From NCBI RefSeq assembly GCF_900207585.1, contig NZ_OAOP01000013.1, forward strand, positions 35,305 to 99,304: a stretch of DNA of 64,000 nucleotides, written 5' to 3'. The notes under the pieces are model-generated. The model had not been told where the DNA came from. It ran no database searches and saw nothing but the letters and a program-made list of their open reading frames with translations. Made by a program: the position numbers and the translations under genes. This DNA is from Bacillus oleivorans (GTDB lineage: Bacteria; Bacillota; Bacilli; Bacillales; JC228). Of the stretch, positions 8,782 to 18,404 are shown in pieces (the first letter of the stretch is position 1; the number at the start of each line of letters is the position of its first letter).

Positions 8782-11700
8782 ATGTTAAATTATAAAATAC
8801 CTTCGTTATTGAACCAAAAGAGGTTACCTAGCCATAAAAGTAATATATTGTCAACCATTAAAGAAAAGTATGGTTGGGAGACGTATGGGGATATAACGAT
8901 AGAAGAATTAAAAAAATTATATAAGCAGCATATAGCTCATTTTTGGACTGTAATCAAATATTTATCCTTTCAGGGTGTTGGATTTTCAGGAAAGTTGCAG
9001 CGTTATCAATTTTTCAATGAAAATGGGAAAGGATACACACTGGTTTTTGATAAAAAAAATAAAAGTACTATTCTTGATTTTGAATATAAATATGCCTTTT
9101 TAAAGATACAGTTAGAACCATATGGGATTGCTGAAAAGTATGATTTACATCTGGTACCTTTGCATCATGTTATAAATGAACATATGAAGATTGAGGAAGT
9201 AATAACTTTCTTTCAATCAGAAGGGTTTGATGTACTTCCAGAAGAAACTTTAAATCAATCTGGAAACAACCTTAGCACACTATTAAATAGCACAGAAAAA
9301 GAAAAGTCAATAGAAAATGAATTGGTCTTTTCCGTTAAAGAGAAAACATATATACTTTCATCTGTTAAGCGGGATATGTCCCTTAAAGACGAAAGTATAC
9401 CCGCTTCAAAAATCCTTAGAGTATTGAATAACTATGGGTATGAAAAAGTTGGAGACTTGCCAACTGATATGTCGTTTCTGTTAGATATTCCCAATGTCGC
9501 GCAAAGATCGGTTGAAAAGTTCTTTTTCACGATTGATAACAATTTGACTTTCAAAAAGGAAACTCCTACAAAAAAGAAAGTTCAAAATTTAAGTAGGATT
9601 TCGACTGAAAATAGCTTTCTGTTTATTGAGGAGCAAATCCCTTTAGAGGAGGAGTTCATGACTATTCCTCTTGAAAGAAAATACTGGGGTAACAAAATGT
9701 TTGAATTACTTCAAGTGCATGATATGAAGTATCTTGGTGACCTTCCATATGATTTAGAAAGCTTTTTAAAAGACAACGGTTATAAGAAGGTTGAACGAAG
9801 AGAGTTGTCCGCTAAAATATTTGAACATTTACCGACTGACTATTTAAAGGAGCTTTTCTTTCAATCACTTAAACTATTTGTTGATAAAAGGAAACCTGAT
9901 AGTTTCCCTGACAGGGACTGGAGTATTTTGCTTCAACGATTAGATGGATGTACTTTAGAAGAGATTGGCCAACATTTTGATGTTACTAGAGAAAGAATCA
10001 GGCAGATTATTTCTAAAGGCTTAGAGAAAATGTTTGTCCGCTATAATAAGCTGTTTTCCATTATCGAAAGTGAACTTAAGCAATATCCCTTTTTGAATGT
10101 ATATGATTTTTTTAATAACAGGGAAGAAGCTTTAATAGAAAAAGCGTCCTCATTTATTTATGTATATGCTCTTCCATTTAATATTTATGGTAATTACTTA
10201 ACCCTTGATGATCGGGATCTTTTTTATGACAAGATAAAGGCTTTTAAATCTGATATTGCTAAAGACCGGAATGAAACACATATCTACTCTCGTGAGGAAA
10301 TTGAAGAATATGTATTGGAATATTTTCCGGCAAAAGAGATTTGTGATTTTCGTAGGTTAACAGATGAATTAATTTCCGAATCTTTTGAGGAAGCAAGTGA
10401 GAATCAATATACCTTTAAGCAACGGATTTCAAAAACTAGAATGTGCCAAATTGTTTTTGAAAAAGAATTTGCTAATGGGTTAGCAGTTTATAAACAGAAG
10501 GATCTGTTCATCAAGAAATTGCATGAATATTTCCCTCAGGAATTTAAAAACGATACAGCACGATCTATTATTGCGAACTTAACAAGAGATGAACATGTCA
10601 TCTTGTTATGGGAAATCGGATATTTTAAACATATTTCCGTTGTGCATCCAAATGTTTCGAAGGAAACTTTGGCTCCCATCAAGGACTGGTTACAATCTCA
10701 ATTGTCTCAGGATATTAAACAGATTAATACCAATGCTGCATTCGGGGAGTTCGGGGATATACTTAGTTCTTTAGAAATTGATACAGAGCACGCGCTCTTT
10801 TCCCTTCTCAAAATCCATTTTCCAGAAGCATTTAACTACAGTCGTTCTCCGACTCTTGTCATGATTGGGCATGAACGGAAGGAAAAGAAAAAAATTATTG
10901 AGGATTATGTAAAAGATTGTGATGGCTATGTATCTAATGAGGAGCTTTCTAGGCATTTTATGAAAAACCTTGGTTGGACAAAAACAATGTATGAACAATA
11001 CATTTCTGCATCTGAGTTACTACTAAAAACGTCTGATGGACTTATTCACATGAATTGTTTAGATTTCGAAAAGGACGATATGGATAGGATTTTCCGTTAC
11101 GCAAAGCAAAAAACGTTGTCACTTCAAAACAGCTACTCAGTGGAAACCATTTTTGAAGAACGGAAATCAACCCTTTTACAAATGGGAGTAAAAGATGGAA
11201 AAGTCCTCTATCATCTGTTGGAGAAGTATTACTCAGAAGAGTTTGATTTTACTCGATATCCGCATATTCATCCAGTAGGAAAATATAAAACCGACCAGTT
11301 TTCAGTCGCGGGACAATTTGAAACCTTCTTCCTCGAAAATAATGATTATTTCTTGCGGGACGAGATTTATAAGGAATTTGTTCAAGAACGTGGTTGGGCA
11401 ATGTCCACTTATTATATGGCATATTCCAAAAATAGAGAAAAAATCTTAGAGGTTTTCCCAGATGAATTTGCACATATTGAATTAATTGAGTGGACTAAAG
11501 AAAAGGAAAATCAATTGTTTCAAGTGCTAGAAGGATTCTTAACCGAAAATAAGGATAAGCCGTTTATCCATATCGAGCGGGATATTATTGCGAATAAAAA
11601 CTTAGTGAAGCAGTTCCCAGACATTAATCTCCTGTTTGATTGGAATCACTCCTTGCTAGTTTCAATTCTTGAAAATACAGATGCCTTCGTTTTATTAGGA

Positions 11701-11955
11701 TCGAAAAAGGTTGGTATTCTATCTAAAGCTAATGAATTTGGTATCAAGAGCGAACATGAATATCTGTCTTACTTATTGAAAAATAAATATGATGGCTATG
11801 TAAAGTTAGCTGAGCTCCAAAAGTATTTATTCTCGATAGATATGTGCCGGAAGTCTAGTATTCCTAGATATTACTTGACATCATCAGAAAAGGAATTGGA
11901 CTATGAACTAGTAAATGATGAACTAATCTTAAAAGAATTGATGGTGAGAGGATGA
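8782..11955 (+). CDS. Large protein with RNA polymerase alpha-CTD-like and sigma region-4-like DNA-binding modules
   Basis: First gene of a five-gene overlapping operon. The frame is open from 8686, but ATG 8782 has AGGTGA five bases upstream and gives 1057 residues; ATG 8752 is the alternative. Two stretches near residues 210-252 and 305-350 resemble the helix-hairpin-helix of the RNA polymerase alpha C-terminal domain (VLNNYGYEKVGDL, then DIPNVAQRSVEKF). Residues 377-418 form a clear sigma-70 region-4 helix-turn-helix (CTLEEIGQHFDVTRERIRQI). After about residue 500, loosely repeated winged-helix-like units recur near residues 505, 713, 852 and 1002, with a pattern of Tyr-Val/Phe, Glu-Leu and GW-S-Y. 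No nuclease or ATPase motif is visible. It is probably the DNA-sensing or targeting component; the function is not known to me. Confidence 0.8.
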   Translation: MLNYKIPSLLNQKRLPSHKSNILSTIKEKYGWETYGDITIEELKKLYKQHIAHFWTVIKYLSFQGVGFSGKLQRYQFFNENGKGYTLVFDKKNKSTILDFEYKYAFLKIQLEPYGIAEKYDLHLVPLHHVINEHMKIEEVITFFQSEGFDVLPEETLNQSGNNLSTLLNSTEKEKSIENELVFSVKEKTYILSSVKRDMSLKDESIPASKILRVLNNYGYEKVGDLPTDMSFLLDIPNVAQRSVEKFFFTIDNNLTFKKETPTKKKVQNLSRISTENSFLFIEEQIPLEEEFMTIPLERKYWGNKMFELLQVHDMKYLGDLPYDLESFLKDNGYKKVERRELSAKIFEHLPTDYLKELFFQSLKLFVDKRKPDSFPDRDWSILLQRLDGCTLEEIGQHFDVTRERIRQIISKGLEKMFVRYNKLFSIIESELKQYPFLNVYDFFNNREEALIEKASSFIYVYALPFNIYGNYLTLDDRDLFYDKIKAFKSDIAKDRNETHIYSREEIEEYVLEYFPAKEICDFRRLTDELISESFEEASENQYTFKQRISKTRMCQIVFEKEFANGLAVYKQKDLFIKKLHEYFPQEFKNDTARSIIANLTRDEHVILLWEIGYFKHISVVHPNVSKETLAPIKDWLQSQLSQDIKQINTNAAFGEFGDILSSLEIDTEHALFSLLKIHFPEAFNYSRSPTLVMIGHERKEKKKIIEDYVKDCDGYVSNEELSRHFMKNLGWTKTMYEQYISASELLLKTSDGLIHMNCLDFEKDDMDRIFRYAKQKTLSLQNSYSVETIFEERKSTLLQMGVKDGKVLYHLLEKYYSEEFDFTRYPHIHPVGKYKTDQFSVAGQFETFFLENNDYFLRDEIYKEFVQERGWAMSTYYMAYSKNREKILEVFPDEFAHIELIEWTKEKENQLFQVLEGFLTENKDKPFIHIERDIIANKNLVKQFPDINLLFDWNHSLLVSILENTDAFVLLGSKKVGILSKANEFGIKSEHEYLSYLLKNKYDGYVKLAELQKYLFSIDMCRKSSIPRYYLTSSEKELDYELVNDELILKELMVRG

Positions 11956-14072
11956 CATTTCGTTCCTTAGATTTAAAGATAATTTACGATAATGCCACTG
12001 ATCATATTTTTGAAGATTTATTCAATCCGTTGCTATCACATGCAACTTCTTATAAAAGAGGGGTGGGCTATTTTACCTCATCGTGGCTTGAGTTGTGTAC
12101 AAACGGTTTATTAAAAATGGCGGAGGAACAAGGCAAAATCATTCTAGTGACTTCGCCACATATAGAAGAAAGAGATTGGGATGCATTCCGAATAGGAAGC
12201 GAGGCCAAACAAAATGACATTCTTTATCAATCGCTAGCTCTGCAAGTAGAAGAGATGAAGAAAAGGATGGAGAGTTTTAGACTTACTTTACTAGCATGGC
12301 TTATCGCAGACGGCCTCTTAGAAATTAAAATTGCTGTACCGAAAAATAATCGAGGAAACTTTCATGATAAATTTGCGATTTTTGAAGATAGCAATGGGGA
12401 TAAAGTCGCTCTTCATGGTTCTTTGAACGATTCAGAACAGGCTAGCTTCAATGGTGAAGGAGTGTCCGTTTTTTGTTCTTGGATTGAAGGGCAACAAGGT
12501 TTTGTGGAGGGACATGAAACTCGTTTTAATCAATCCTTTTTACAAGAATCGAATTTCTATAATGTGTATGAGCTGCCAAAGGCTATAAAAATGGACATTG
12601 TTCAAATGAAAGAAAATACCGTCCGACCTTATCAACTTCCTGTTCCAAAAAGGCAACTTCAAATTAAACTTCCGGAAAATATTACTTTACGTGATTTTCA
12701 ACAGGAAGCAATAGAAAAATGGTTTGAGAACCATGGTAGAGGACTGTTTGAAATGGCGACGGGTACAGGGAAAACCATCACGTCTCTTGCTGCTGCCTCT
12801 CGTTTTGTGAATGAGCACAAGACCAGCGTGGTTTTGATCACGGTTCCTTTTAATCATTTAGTCGACCAATGGGAAAGTGAAGTCCGTATGTTTGGCTTTA
12901 ATCCGATAGTTCGCCAAGGGATTTCTTCTGCCTGGAGATCCCAGCTTCGTACGAAAATTTTCGAAGTGAATAAAGGGTTAAGAACAAACCTATGCATAAT
13001 CACCACTCATGCAACAGGCTCAACGGATGAATTTCTAAAATTGATGGAACAGGTGAAAGTACCTTTACTTTATATTGCAGATGAATCTCATTATTTAGGA
13101 GCTAAAAAGCTGGGAAAGTTATTGCATCCACATTTTCCATATCGTATAGGCTTATCTGCTACTCCTGATCGCTGGTTCGATGAAGAGGGTAGCAGTAAAT
13201 TAAGAGAGTATTTTGAACCAACAGTAATTGAACTACCAATTACCGAGGCGGTGGAAAAAGGGTTCCTTACCCCATATCGATTTTTTCCCAAAACGGTGGC
13301 TTTGACGGATGCCGAGTACGAACAGTTCCAATCTTATACGAGGAAAATTATTAATACGCAAAATGATAAAAATCTTTCTCCTTCTGAGCGTAGGGATAAA
13401 GTCCATCAATTACTTATTGCTCGTTCGCGAATCGTGAATAACGCGGAAGAGAAATTGATGCTCCTTAAATCAATACTTGAGGAAAAAATTGAAAAAGAAG
13501 GAATAGAAACCATCAAGCATACACTTGTGTATAGCCCACAAGGAAAAACGGGTGAAATAGTGAAAATGCTTGCAGAACTTGGAATTAGGGCACATGAATT
13601 TATTTATACCGTGTCTAACCAAAAGAAAATGGAGCTCCTTGACCAATTTGCAGATGGTGAAATCCAAGTTCTTGTTGCGATGAAATGTTTAGATGAAGGT
13701 GTTAACATTCCGGCAACAAAGGAAGCTTACTTCCTAGCAAGTACTACAAACCCACGTGAGTTTGTCCAGCGTCGTGGCCGAATCCTTCGTAAATACAGGG
13801 ATAAAAAAGAAGCCATTATTTATGATTTTTATGCTATGCCTCCTTCTTCCCATTTAGGTGAGGACGCTGCTGTTGGGCTATTAAAAAGAGAGATTCCTAG
13901 ATTTGCCGAATTTGCTGAAGGATCCCTTAATAAATTTGAAGCTCGCGAGGTGATTCTTCCAATTTTAGGAGCCTTTAACCTTCGGAATATAATCGATTTA
14001 AAACCTTGGGACGCTTATAAAATGATGCAAAATGAAGAAGGAAGTGACATGAATGGAGAATATGAAGATTAA
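11952..14072 (+). CDS. PLD-nuclease-like domain fused to a superfamily 2 helicase
   Basis: This 706-residue protein joins two modules. Residues 1-200 resemble a phospholipase D-type nuclease: H138-x-K140 is followed by an acidic pair, and HGSLNDS (155-161) is the usual Gly-Ser-x-Asn partner. Residues 245-640 form an SF2 helicase with Walker A MATGTGKT (268-275), a DESH box at 377-380 and motif VI QRRGRILRK from 606. The start overlaps the upstream stop as ATGA. Similar helicases have been reported next to DNA phosphorothioation (dnd) genes as restriction factors, and a DndD-like ATPase follows here. I infer a DNA-cleaving or DNA-unwinding effector for defence. A repair helicase is the alternative. 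Confidence 0.82.
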   Translation: MTFRSLDLKIIYDNATDHIFEDLFNPLLSHATSYKRGVGYFTSSWLELCTNGLLKMAEEQGKIILVTSPHIEERDWDAFRIGSEAKQNDILYQSLALQVEEMKKRMESFRLTLLAWLIADGLLEIKIAVPKNNRGNFHDKFAIFEDSNGDKVALHGSLNDSEQASFNGEGVSVFCSWIEGQQGFVEGHETRFNQSFLQESNFYNVYELPKAIKMDIVQMKENTVRPYQLPVPKRQLQIKLPENITLRDFQQEAIEKWFENHGRGLFEMATGTGKTITSLAAASRFVNEHKTSVVLITVPFNHLVDQWESEVRMFGFNPIVRQGISSAWRSQLRTKIFEVNKGLRTNLCIITTHATGSTDEFLKLMEQVKVPLLYIADESHYLGAKKLGKLLHPHFPYRIGLSATPDRWFDEEGSSKLREYFEPTVIELPITEAVEKGFLTPYRFFPKTVALTDAEYEQFQSYTRKIINTQNDKNLSPSERRDKVHQLLIARSRIVNNAEEKLMLLKSILEEKIEKEGIETIKHTLVYSPQGKTGEIVKMLAELGIRAHEFIYTVSNQKKMELLDQFADGEIQVLVAMKCLDEGVNIPATKEAYFLASTTNPREFVQRRGRILRKYRDKKEAIIYDFYAMPPSSHLGEDAAVGLLKREIPRFAEFAEGSLNKFEAREVILPILGAFNLRNIIDLKPWDAYKMMQNEEGSDMNGEYED

Positions 14073-14223
14073 CGAGAAAATTTTGCAAAGGCTAGAAAGC
14101 TATGATGAAGAAGTCCAGGAAATTATTAAAAAGGGGATTAGCTATACAGAAAGAGCACAACTAACCCGCGTGAAAAATCGTCTATCCAGGGACATCGAGA
14201 AAATGGCAAAGGAGAGTATGTAA
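14053..14223 (+). CDS. Small charged protein (56 aa) of the five-gene operon
   Basis: This short gene overlaps the helicase end by 20 nt and shares its last base with the next start codon (TAATG). ATG 14053 follows AAGGAAGTG at about six bases. The product begins MENMKINEKILQRLESYDEE and continues with KKGISYTERAQLTRVKNRL, a highly charged and probably fully helical peptide. It has no membrane segment and no motif I recognise. Filling the gap exactly between two overlapping genes, and keeping good coding character, argue that it is real. It may be a small adaptor, an antitoxin-like regulator or a subunit of the complex. Confidence 0.65.
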   Translation: MENMKINEKILQRLESYDEEVQEIIKKGISYTERAQLTRVKNRLSRDIEKMAKESM

Positions 14224-16295
14224 TGAGACTGAAAAAGATTGTAATGGAAAATTTCAAGCAATATTACGGTATGCAATCAATTACATTCTCTGGTGCTAAT
14301 GAAGGGGACGAGAGAAATGTTACCGTAGTGTACGGCGAAAATGGTCGGGGGAAGACCACCCTTTACCGTTCGATGTTATTCGGCTTTTATGGAGATCGTT
14401 TCCTAGAACAGGACGAGCATGAAGATAATAAGGATTCTGTTATCTATTTGGCTAACTTAAAGGCACTCGATGATGCGGCAGAAGAAGGGAAAGGTATTCA
14501 CGTTGGCGTAACAATCGAATTTTCTCATAACGGTGAACAATATGAAATTAATAGGTATTTTAAAGCAATAAAAGACCAAAAAGGTGATATTCATGAAGAT
14601 ATACCATCTGTGAAGCTTCGCATTATCAAAGAGGACGGAAACACGGAATACCTTGATGAAACAAAGAGTGAAGAAATTAGCGAGATTATCAATTCAATTC
14701 TGGATGAACGGGTTAAAAATTACTTCTTATTTGACGGAGAACGGATTGAATCATTAACGAAGGCCTCTAAGAAACAAAAAGAGAACATTCGAATGGGAAT
14801 TAAGAATCTTTTAAAGATTGATAATCTTTTCCTTTTAAAGCAGGCACTCGAGGAAAATCGTAAAGAAATAAATCAAGAATTGAAAAAAATCTCCACAGGC
14901 GATATGTTGAAAAACCTCCAACAATTAGAAGAAACAGATCAAACAATCGCAGAACTACAGGAGAAAATCAATAATCAGGTAAAAGAGCTTCAGTTTGCTG
15001 AAAATCAAAAAGCAGATATTGACAGGAAGCTTAAGGAAATAGAAAATCAACGTCCAACATTAGATAAAATTCTTTCCCTTGAAAAAACGATTGAAAGATT
15101 AGAAGAAGAGAAGAAGAAAACGAATCAAAATATGGTGGATCTTACCCCATCATTAAGTGTTCTCCTTGCAAAGGATCTTGTGGGAGATCTCATCGCAGAC
15201 TTAGAAGGACAAAGAATTCGCGGAGAAGTACCATCCGAAATAAAGACAGAATTAATTGACCGGCTCTTAAATGAAATGAGTTGTATTTGTGGACGGGAGC
15301 TTCATATTGGTTCGAAAGAATATGAAAAGCTACTTGATTGGAAGCAAAAATCCAATACGCAAATGTATGAAAAGCACGCAATGAAACTATTCGGCGATTT
15401 AAAAACAACTGCTAGTCATATTATGTACAACACTGGTGCTATTTCGGAAAGCTTGTCTAATGTAGTTCAAATTGAAGAGCAGCTAGAAATTCATACTAAC
15501 GATTATGAGCTGTTAAAGAAAAATGTTGGTAAAGTTTCAGAACAAGATATGGTCAATAATTTTCAATATCGTGATTCATTAATGAAAGATATTGCAAGAT
15601 CGGAACAGCAATTAGAAAGCTACGAAGAACAGTTGGAAGAAGCCTTCAAGCATAAGGAAATCTTAACGAAAAAGCAAAAGAGCCTTGATGTGGAAAATGA
15701 ATTACAAGTTCAAATTAAGCGTAAAGCTGAGATTGTAGATAAGAGCTTAGAAGCTCTTAATGAGATAATTCAAAGTTTTGAAAGTGAAATTAAGGTTGAC
15801 TTAGAGGCAAAAGCCAATGAAATCTTTAAGCATTTAATTGATGATGGTGGCTCTACGAACTTGAAGAAAATCGTCGTAAACGATAACTATACGTTAGATG
15901 TTCTGGACTGGAGCGGACGTCCATTCTTAGCGAATATATCTGCAGGTCAAAGACAAATTATTTCTTTATCCTTTATTACTGCGTTAGCAGAGGTAGCAGG
16001 TGGCTCGTCTATCCTCGAGATTCCGTTATTTATGGATACTCCGTTTGGACGTCTATCACCGGATCATCGTTATAATCTTGTTCGCCATATCCCTACCATT
16101 ACCCCTCAATGGATTCTTCTCGTTACGGGGAGTGAATTTAAAGAGGATGAAGAGGCGAAATTCCTAAAAGAAACAGAGAAATGGGGTAAGCTTTATATTT
16201 TAGACGCTGTTTCAGAAGGGGTTACAAACATTGAGGAAATCTCTCCAGAGGAGCTATCTATAATAAAGGCTAAAGAAAGGGTTAGTATACAATGA
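14223..16295 (+). CDS. DndD/Rad50-like SMC-type ATPase
   Basis: This is a 690-residue ABC/SMC-class ATPase. The N-terminus has the AAA_23-type fold with Walker A YGENGRGKTT near residue 40. An FLFDGERIESL stretch is typical of DndD-family proteins. Long coiled coils lie around residues 220-310 and 430-530. Between them is a CICG motif (C354, C356) that could be half of a zinc hook. The C-terminus has the ABC signature ISAGQRQIISLS and Walker B LFMDTPFGRL. DndD acts on DNA in phosphorothioation systems, but no DndA, DndC or DndE partner is seen here. The start shares a base with the small gene's stop. It probably bridges or scans DNA for the operon's effector. Confidence 0.82.
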   Translation: MRLKKIVMENFKQYYGMQSITFSGANEGDERNVTVVYGENGRGKTTLYRSMLFGFYGDRFLEQDEHEDNKDSVIYLANLKALDDAAEEGKGIHVGVTIEFSHNGEQYEINRYFKAIKDQKGDIHEDIPSVKLRIIKEDGNTEYLDETKSEEISEIINSILDERVKNYFLFDGERIESLTKASKKQKENIRMGIKNLLKIDNLFLLKQALEENRKEINQELKKISTGDMLKNLQQLEETDQTIAELQEKINNQVKELQFAENQKADIDRKLKEIENQRPTLDKILSLEKTIERLEEEKKKTNQNMVDLTPSLSVLLAKDLVGDLIADLEGQRIRGEVPSEIKTELIDRLLNEMSCICGRELHIGSKEYEKLLDWKQKSNTQMYEKHAMKLFGDLKTTASHIMYNTGAISESLSNVVQIEEQLEIHTNDYELLKKNVGKVSEQDMVNNFQYRDSLMKDIARSEQQLESYEEQLEEAFKHKEILTKKQKSLDVENELQVQIKRKAEIVDKSLEALNEIIQSFESEIKVDLEAKANEIFKHLIDDGGSTNLKKIVVNDNYTLDVLDWSGRPFLANISAGQRQIISLSFITALAEVAGGSSILEIPLFMDTPFGRLSPDHRYNLVRHIPTITPQWILLVTGSEFKEDEEAKFLKETEKWGKLYILDAVSEGVTNIEEISPEELSIIKAKERVSIQ

Positions 16296-16765
16296 GTTTA
16301 GGAAACCGAATTTATGTTCGAAAAAAATATATTGATATCTATCGTGAATTAAGAACAGACAAGCCATCGAGTCCACGTATATTCACAGAGAATAAAGATT
16401 TATTTGTCCTTTGCAGTACGATTGGATTTAAGTTTGGAAAGAGAAACGAACTTAAAAACACTGAAATGCTCCTTTGGTCAGGAACCTTAGATGAACACCA
16501 AGATACGATTTTAAAAGCCATTGCTGTTAAATCTTCTGATGAGCAAAACCTATCTATCCTTGATGACCAAGAAAAGGTTTACAGAATTGCTGAACAATAC
16601 GCGGATAAAGGAATGGAAATTCTGATTGTTGAAATCTTCCAGCCATATATCAAGGAACAAGAGGATGGAACGCTTACCATTGTGTACAACGAAAAAGCCG
16701 ATTTATTAAAACAACTTATTTATTATGTTGACAGCATGAATGAGGAAATCAGTCCGTTTGAATAA
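16292..16765 (+). CDS. Uncharacterised 157-aa protein, last gene of the operon
   Basis: The start overlaps the ATPase stop as ATGA, so it belongs to the same translational unit. The protein is 157 residues, soluble, and mixed alpha/beta in appearance, with segments such as LFVLCSTIGFKFGKRNEL and ILDDQEKVYRIAEQYADKG. No catalytic motif is visible. Small proteins with a similar fold (a beta core with a long C-terminal helix) sometimes accompany DndD-like ATPases, but I cannot name a family. A partner or loader of the ATPase is a reasonable inference. The cluster ends here: the next stretch has no gene until the IS remnant. Confidence 0.7.
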   Translation: MSLGNRIYVRKKYIDIYRELRTDKPSSPRIFTENKDLFVLCSTIGFKFGKRNELKNTEMLLWSGTLDEHQDTILKAIAVKSSDEQNLSILDDQEKVYRIAEQYADKGMEILIVEIFQPYIKEQEDGTLTIVYNEKADLLKQLIYYVDSMNEEISPFE

Positions 16766-16917
16766 TTAGGTACGGCTATATGTACATCAACAATTTTTGA
16801 TCACCTGCTTACCATCTTGTTAATAATAATCATAGTGTAAAACCTTATACGTGTGTAATTATTAACACATAATCCGTAACATAAAAATCTGGTACATTAC
16901 ATTTGGAGAGACCTACC

Positions 16918-18126
16918 CTGAAAAATGAGACAAGGAGAAAACACCCCCTGAATCGTATTTATACAATATGATTTCTAGGAGGGTGTTTTTCTATGGGTAC
17001 AAGAGTACATTATCTAGATGAAATAAAGTGGAAAGCGATTGAAATGAAAAATGATGGTTTAACAAAGAGATTATTGAAAAACTAAATATTAAAAATAAGT
17101 CTCAAACTAAAACATGGATGAAGATGTATAAGTCAGGTCAAACCTATCAGTTCTCTCAACAAGTTGGAAAACAGTATACCTATAGTTAAGGTTTTGAAGA
17201 ATTGAGTGAGTTAGAACAACTTAATATCGGAATAAGCAGTTAGAAACTCAATTAGAAATTATAAAAAAGTACCAGGAAATCGAAAGGTGTTGGAGTCAAA
17301 AACAGTTGTATAAGTTGTAGAAAGTCTTTCGTCTAAATATAAATTAATTGATATTTTAGGTGTTTTGGGGATTCCTAAAGCAACATATTATTGTTGGAAA
17401 AAGAATTATAAAGATATTGTTTTACTCCTTTAAAAGAGTTAGTTATTAAGCTTTGTGAGGAAAATCATTACCACTATGGTCATCGAAAAATTAAGGCCCT
17501 TTAGTTAGAAACATTGAATAAGGTAAACCGTAAAACTGTACAAAAGATAAAGCTGAAGTTTCAGACACAGTGTCAGGTTAAGATAAATCGTCTGAAGTAT
17601 ATAATATTGTCTTACCAAATATACTAAATCGAAACTTTAAATCAAGTCGCCCAAATGAGAAGCGGGTTACGGATATTACCTATTTACCATATGGCTTAAC
17701 GATGATGTTTTTATCAATCATCATGGATCTCTTTAACAACGAAATAGTGGCTAATAAGATAGGCACCAGACAAGGTATAAACTTAGTTTTAATACACAAA
17801 CCTGAAGGAGTGATTCTTCACATTAACCAGGGATCTGTGTATACTTCCTATGCATTTCAAAATTTAGCCAAAGAAAAAGGCATTACTACAAGCATGTCTC
17901 TAAAAGGAAACTGCCATGATAATGGCGTCATCGAATCCTATCACTCCTCGCTAAAGTCGGAAGAATTCAAAGTTCAAAGTAGAGCATCTATGAACAATTC
18001 TATAGTAGTACAAATTGTAATAAATATATGTACAGATATAATCATATACGCATTCAGGCAAAATAAACTACCTGTCCTACTGTATAGGGGACAGGCAGCA
18101 TAGGTTTTATTCTAAGTCTCATATGA
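16918..18126 (+). mobile_element. Degenerate IS3-family (IS150-like) insertion sequence
   Basis: Imperfect terminal inverted repeats share GAGAC and AAAAC near 16918-16942 and 18103-18126. Inside are traces of OrfA (an ATG at 16994 begins MGTRVHYLDEIKWKAIEMK, then it is out of frame) and OrfB (the HYHYGHRKI region at about 17460). A 133-codon OrfB tail at 17702-18103 contains DLFNNEIVANKIG and KGNCHDNGVIESYHSSLKSE. Many stops and frameshifts are present. The conserved HSDQG block, which holds a catalytic Asp, reads HINQG. The element cannot transpose by itself. It separates the five-gene operon from the restriction-modification genes. Confidence 0.88.
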
Positions 18127-18362
18127 ACGGAACAGTCCAATTTTAGGCGGTCCTTTTGTATAAATAAAGCGTTATTCATAGAATTCATTTATTATTTATG
18201 TAGGGATCTCCTCAGCATCTCCAAATCCATGAAGAATAATGCAACAAATACTTTGAAAAGATATCACACTATTTTAAAGTACAACATTGCAATATGTCTA
18301 TTATTTACCTCTGTACCTGGAATAGAGCAAAAGGAAGTAATTCTTAGGATGAACAAGTGTTC

Positions 18363-18391
18363 CAGTTGAATAAAAAATCAACTGTTTTTTT
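18363..18391 (+). terminator. Rho-independent terminator upstream of the methyltransferase promoter
   Basis: CAGTTGA and TCAACTG form a 7-bp perfect stem around eight A/T bases, followed by seven T. It would stop readthrough from the IS side just before the restriction-modification promoter. Confidence 0.75.
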
Positions 18392-18404
18392 ACGTGCGTT
18401 TTGG

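Noticed and set aside
8782..16765. Identification as DISARM, BREX or a full Dnd system
   Set aside because: No DUF1998 protein, methyltransferase, PglZ or BrxC, and no DndA/C/E are present; only a PLD-helicase and a DndD-like ATPase are shared.
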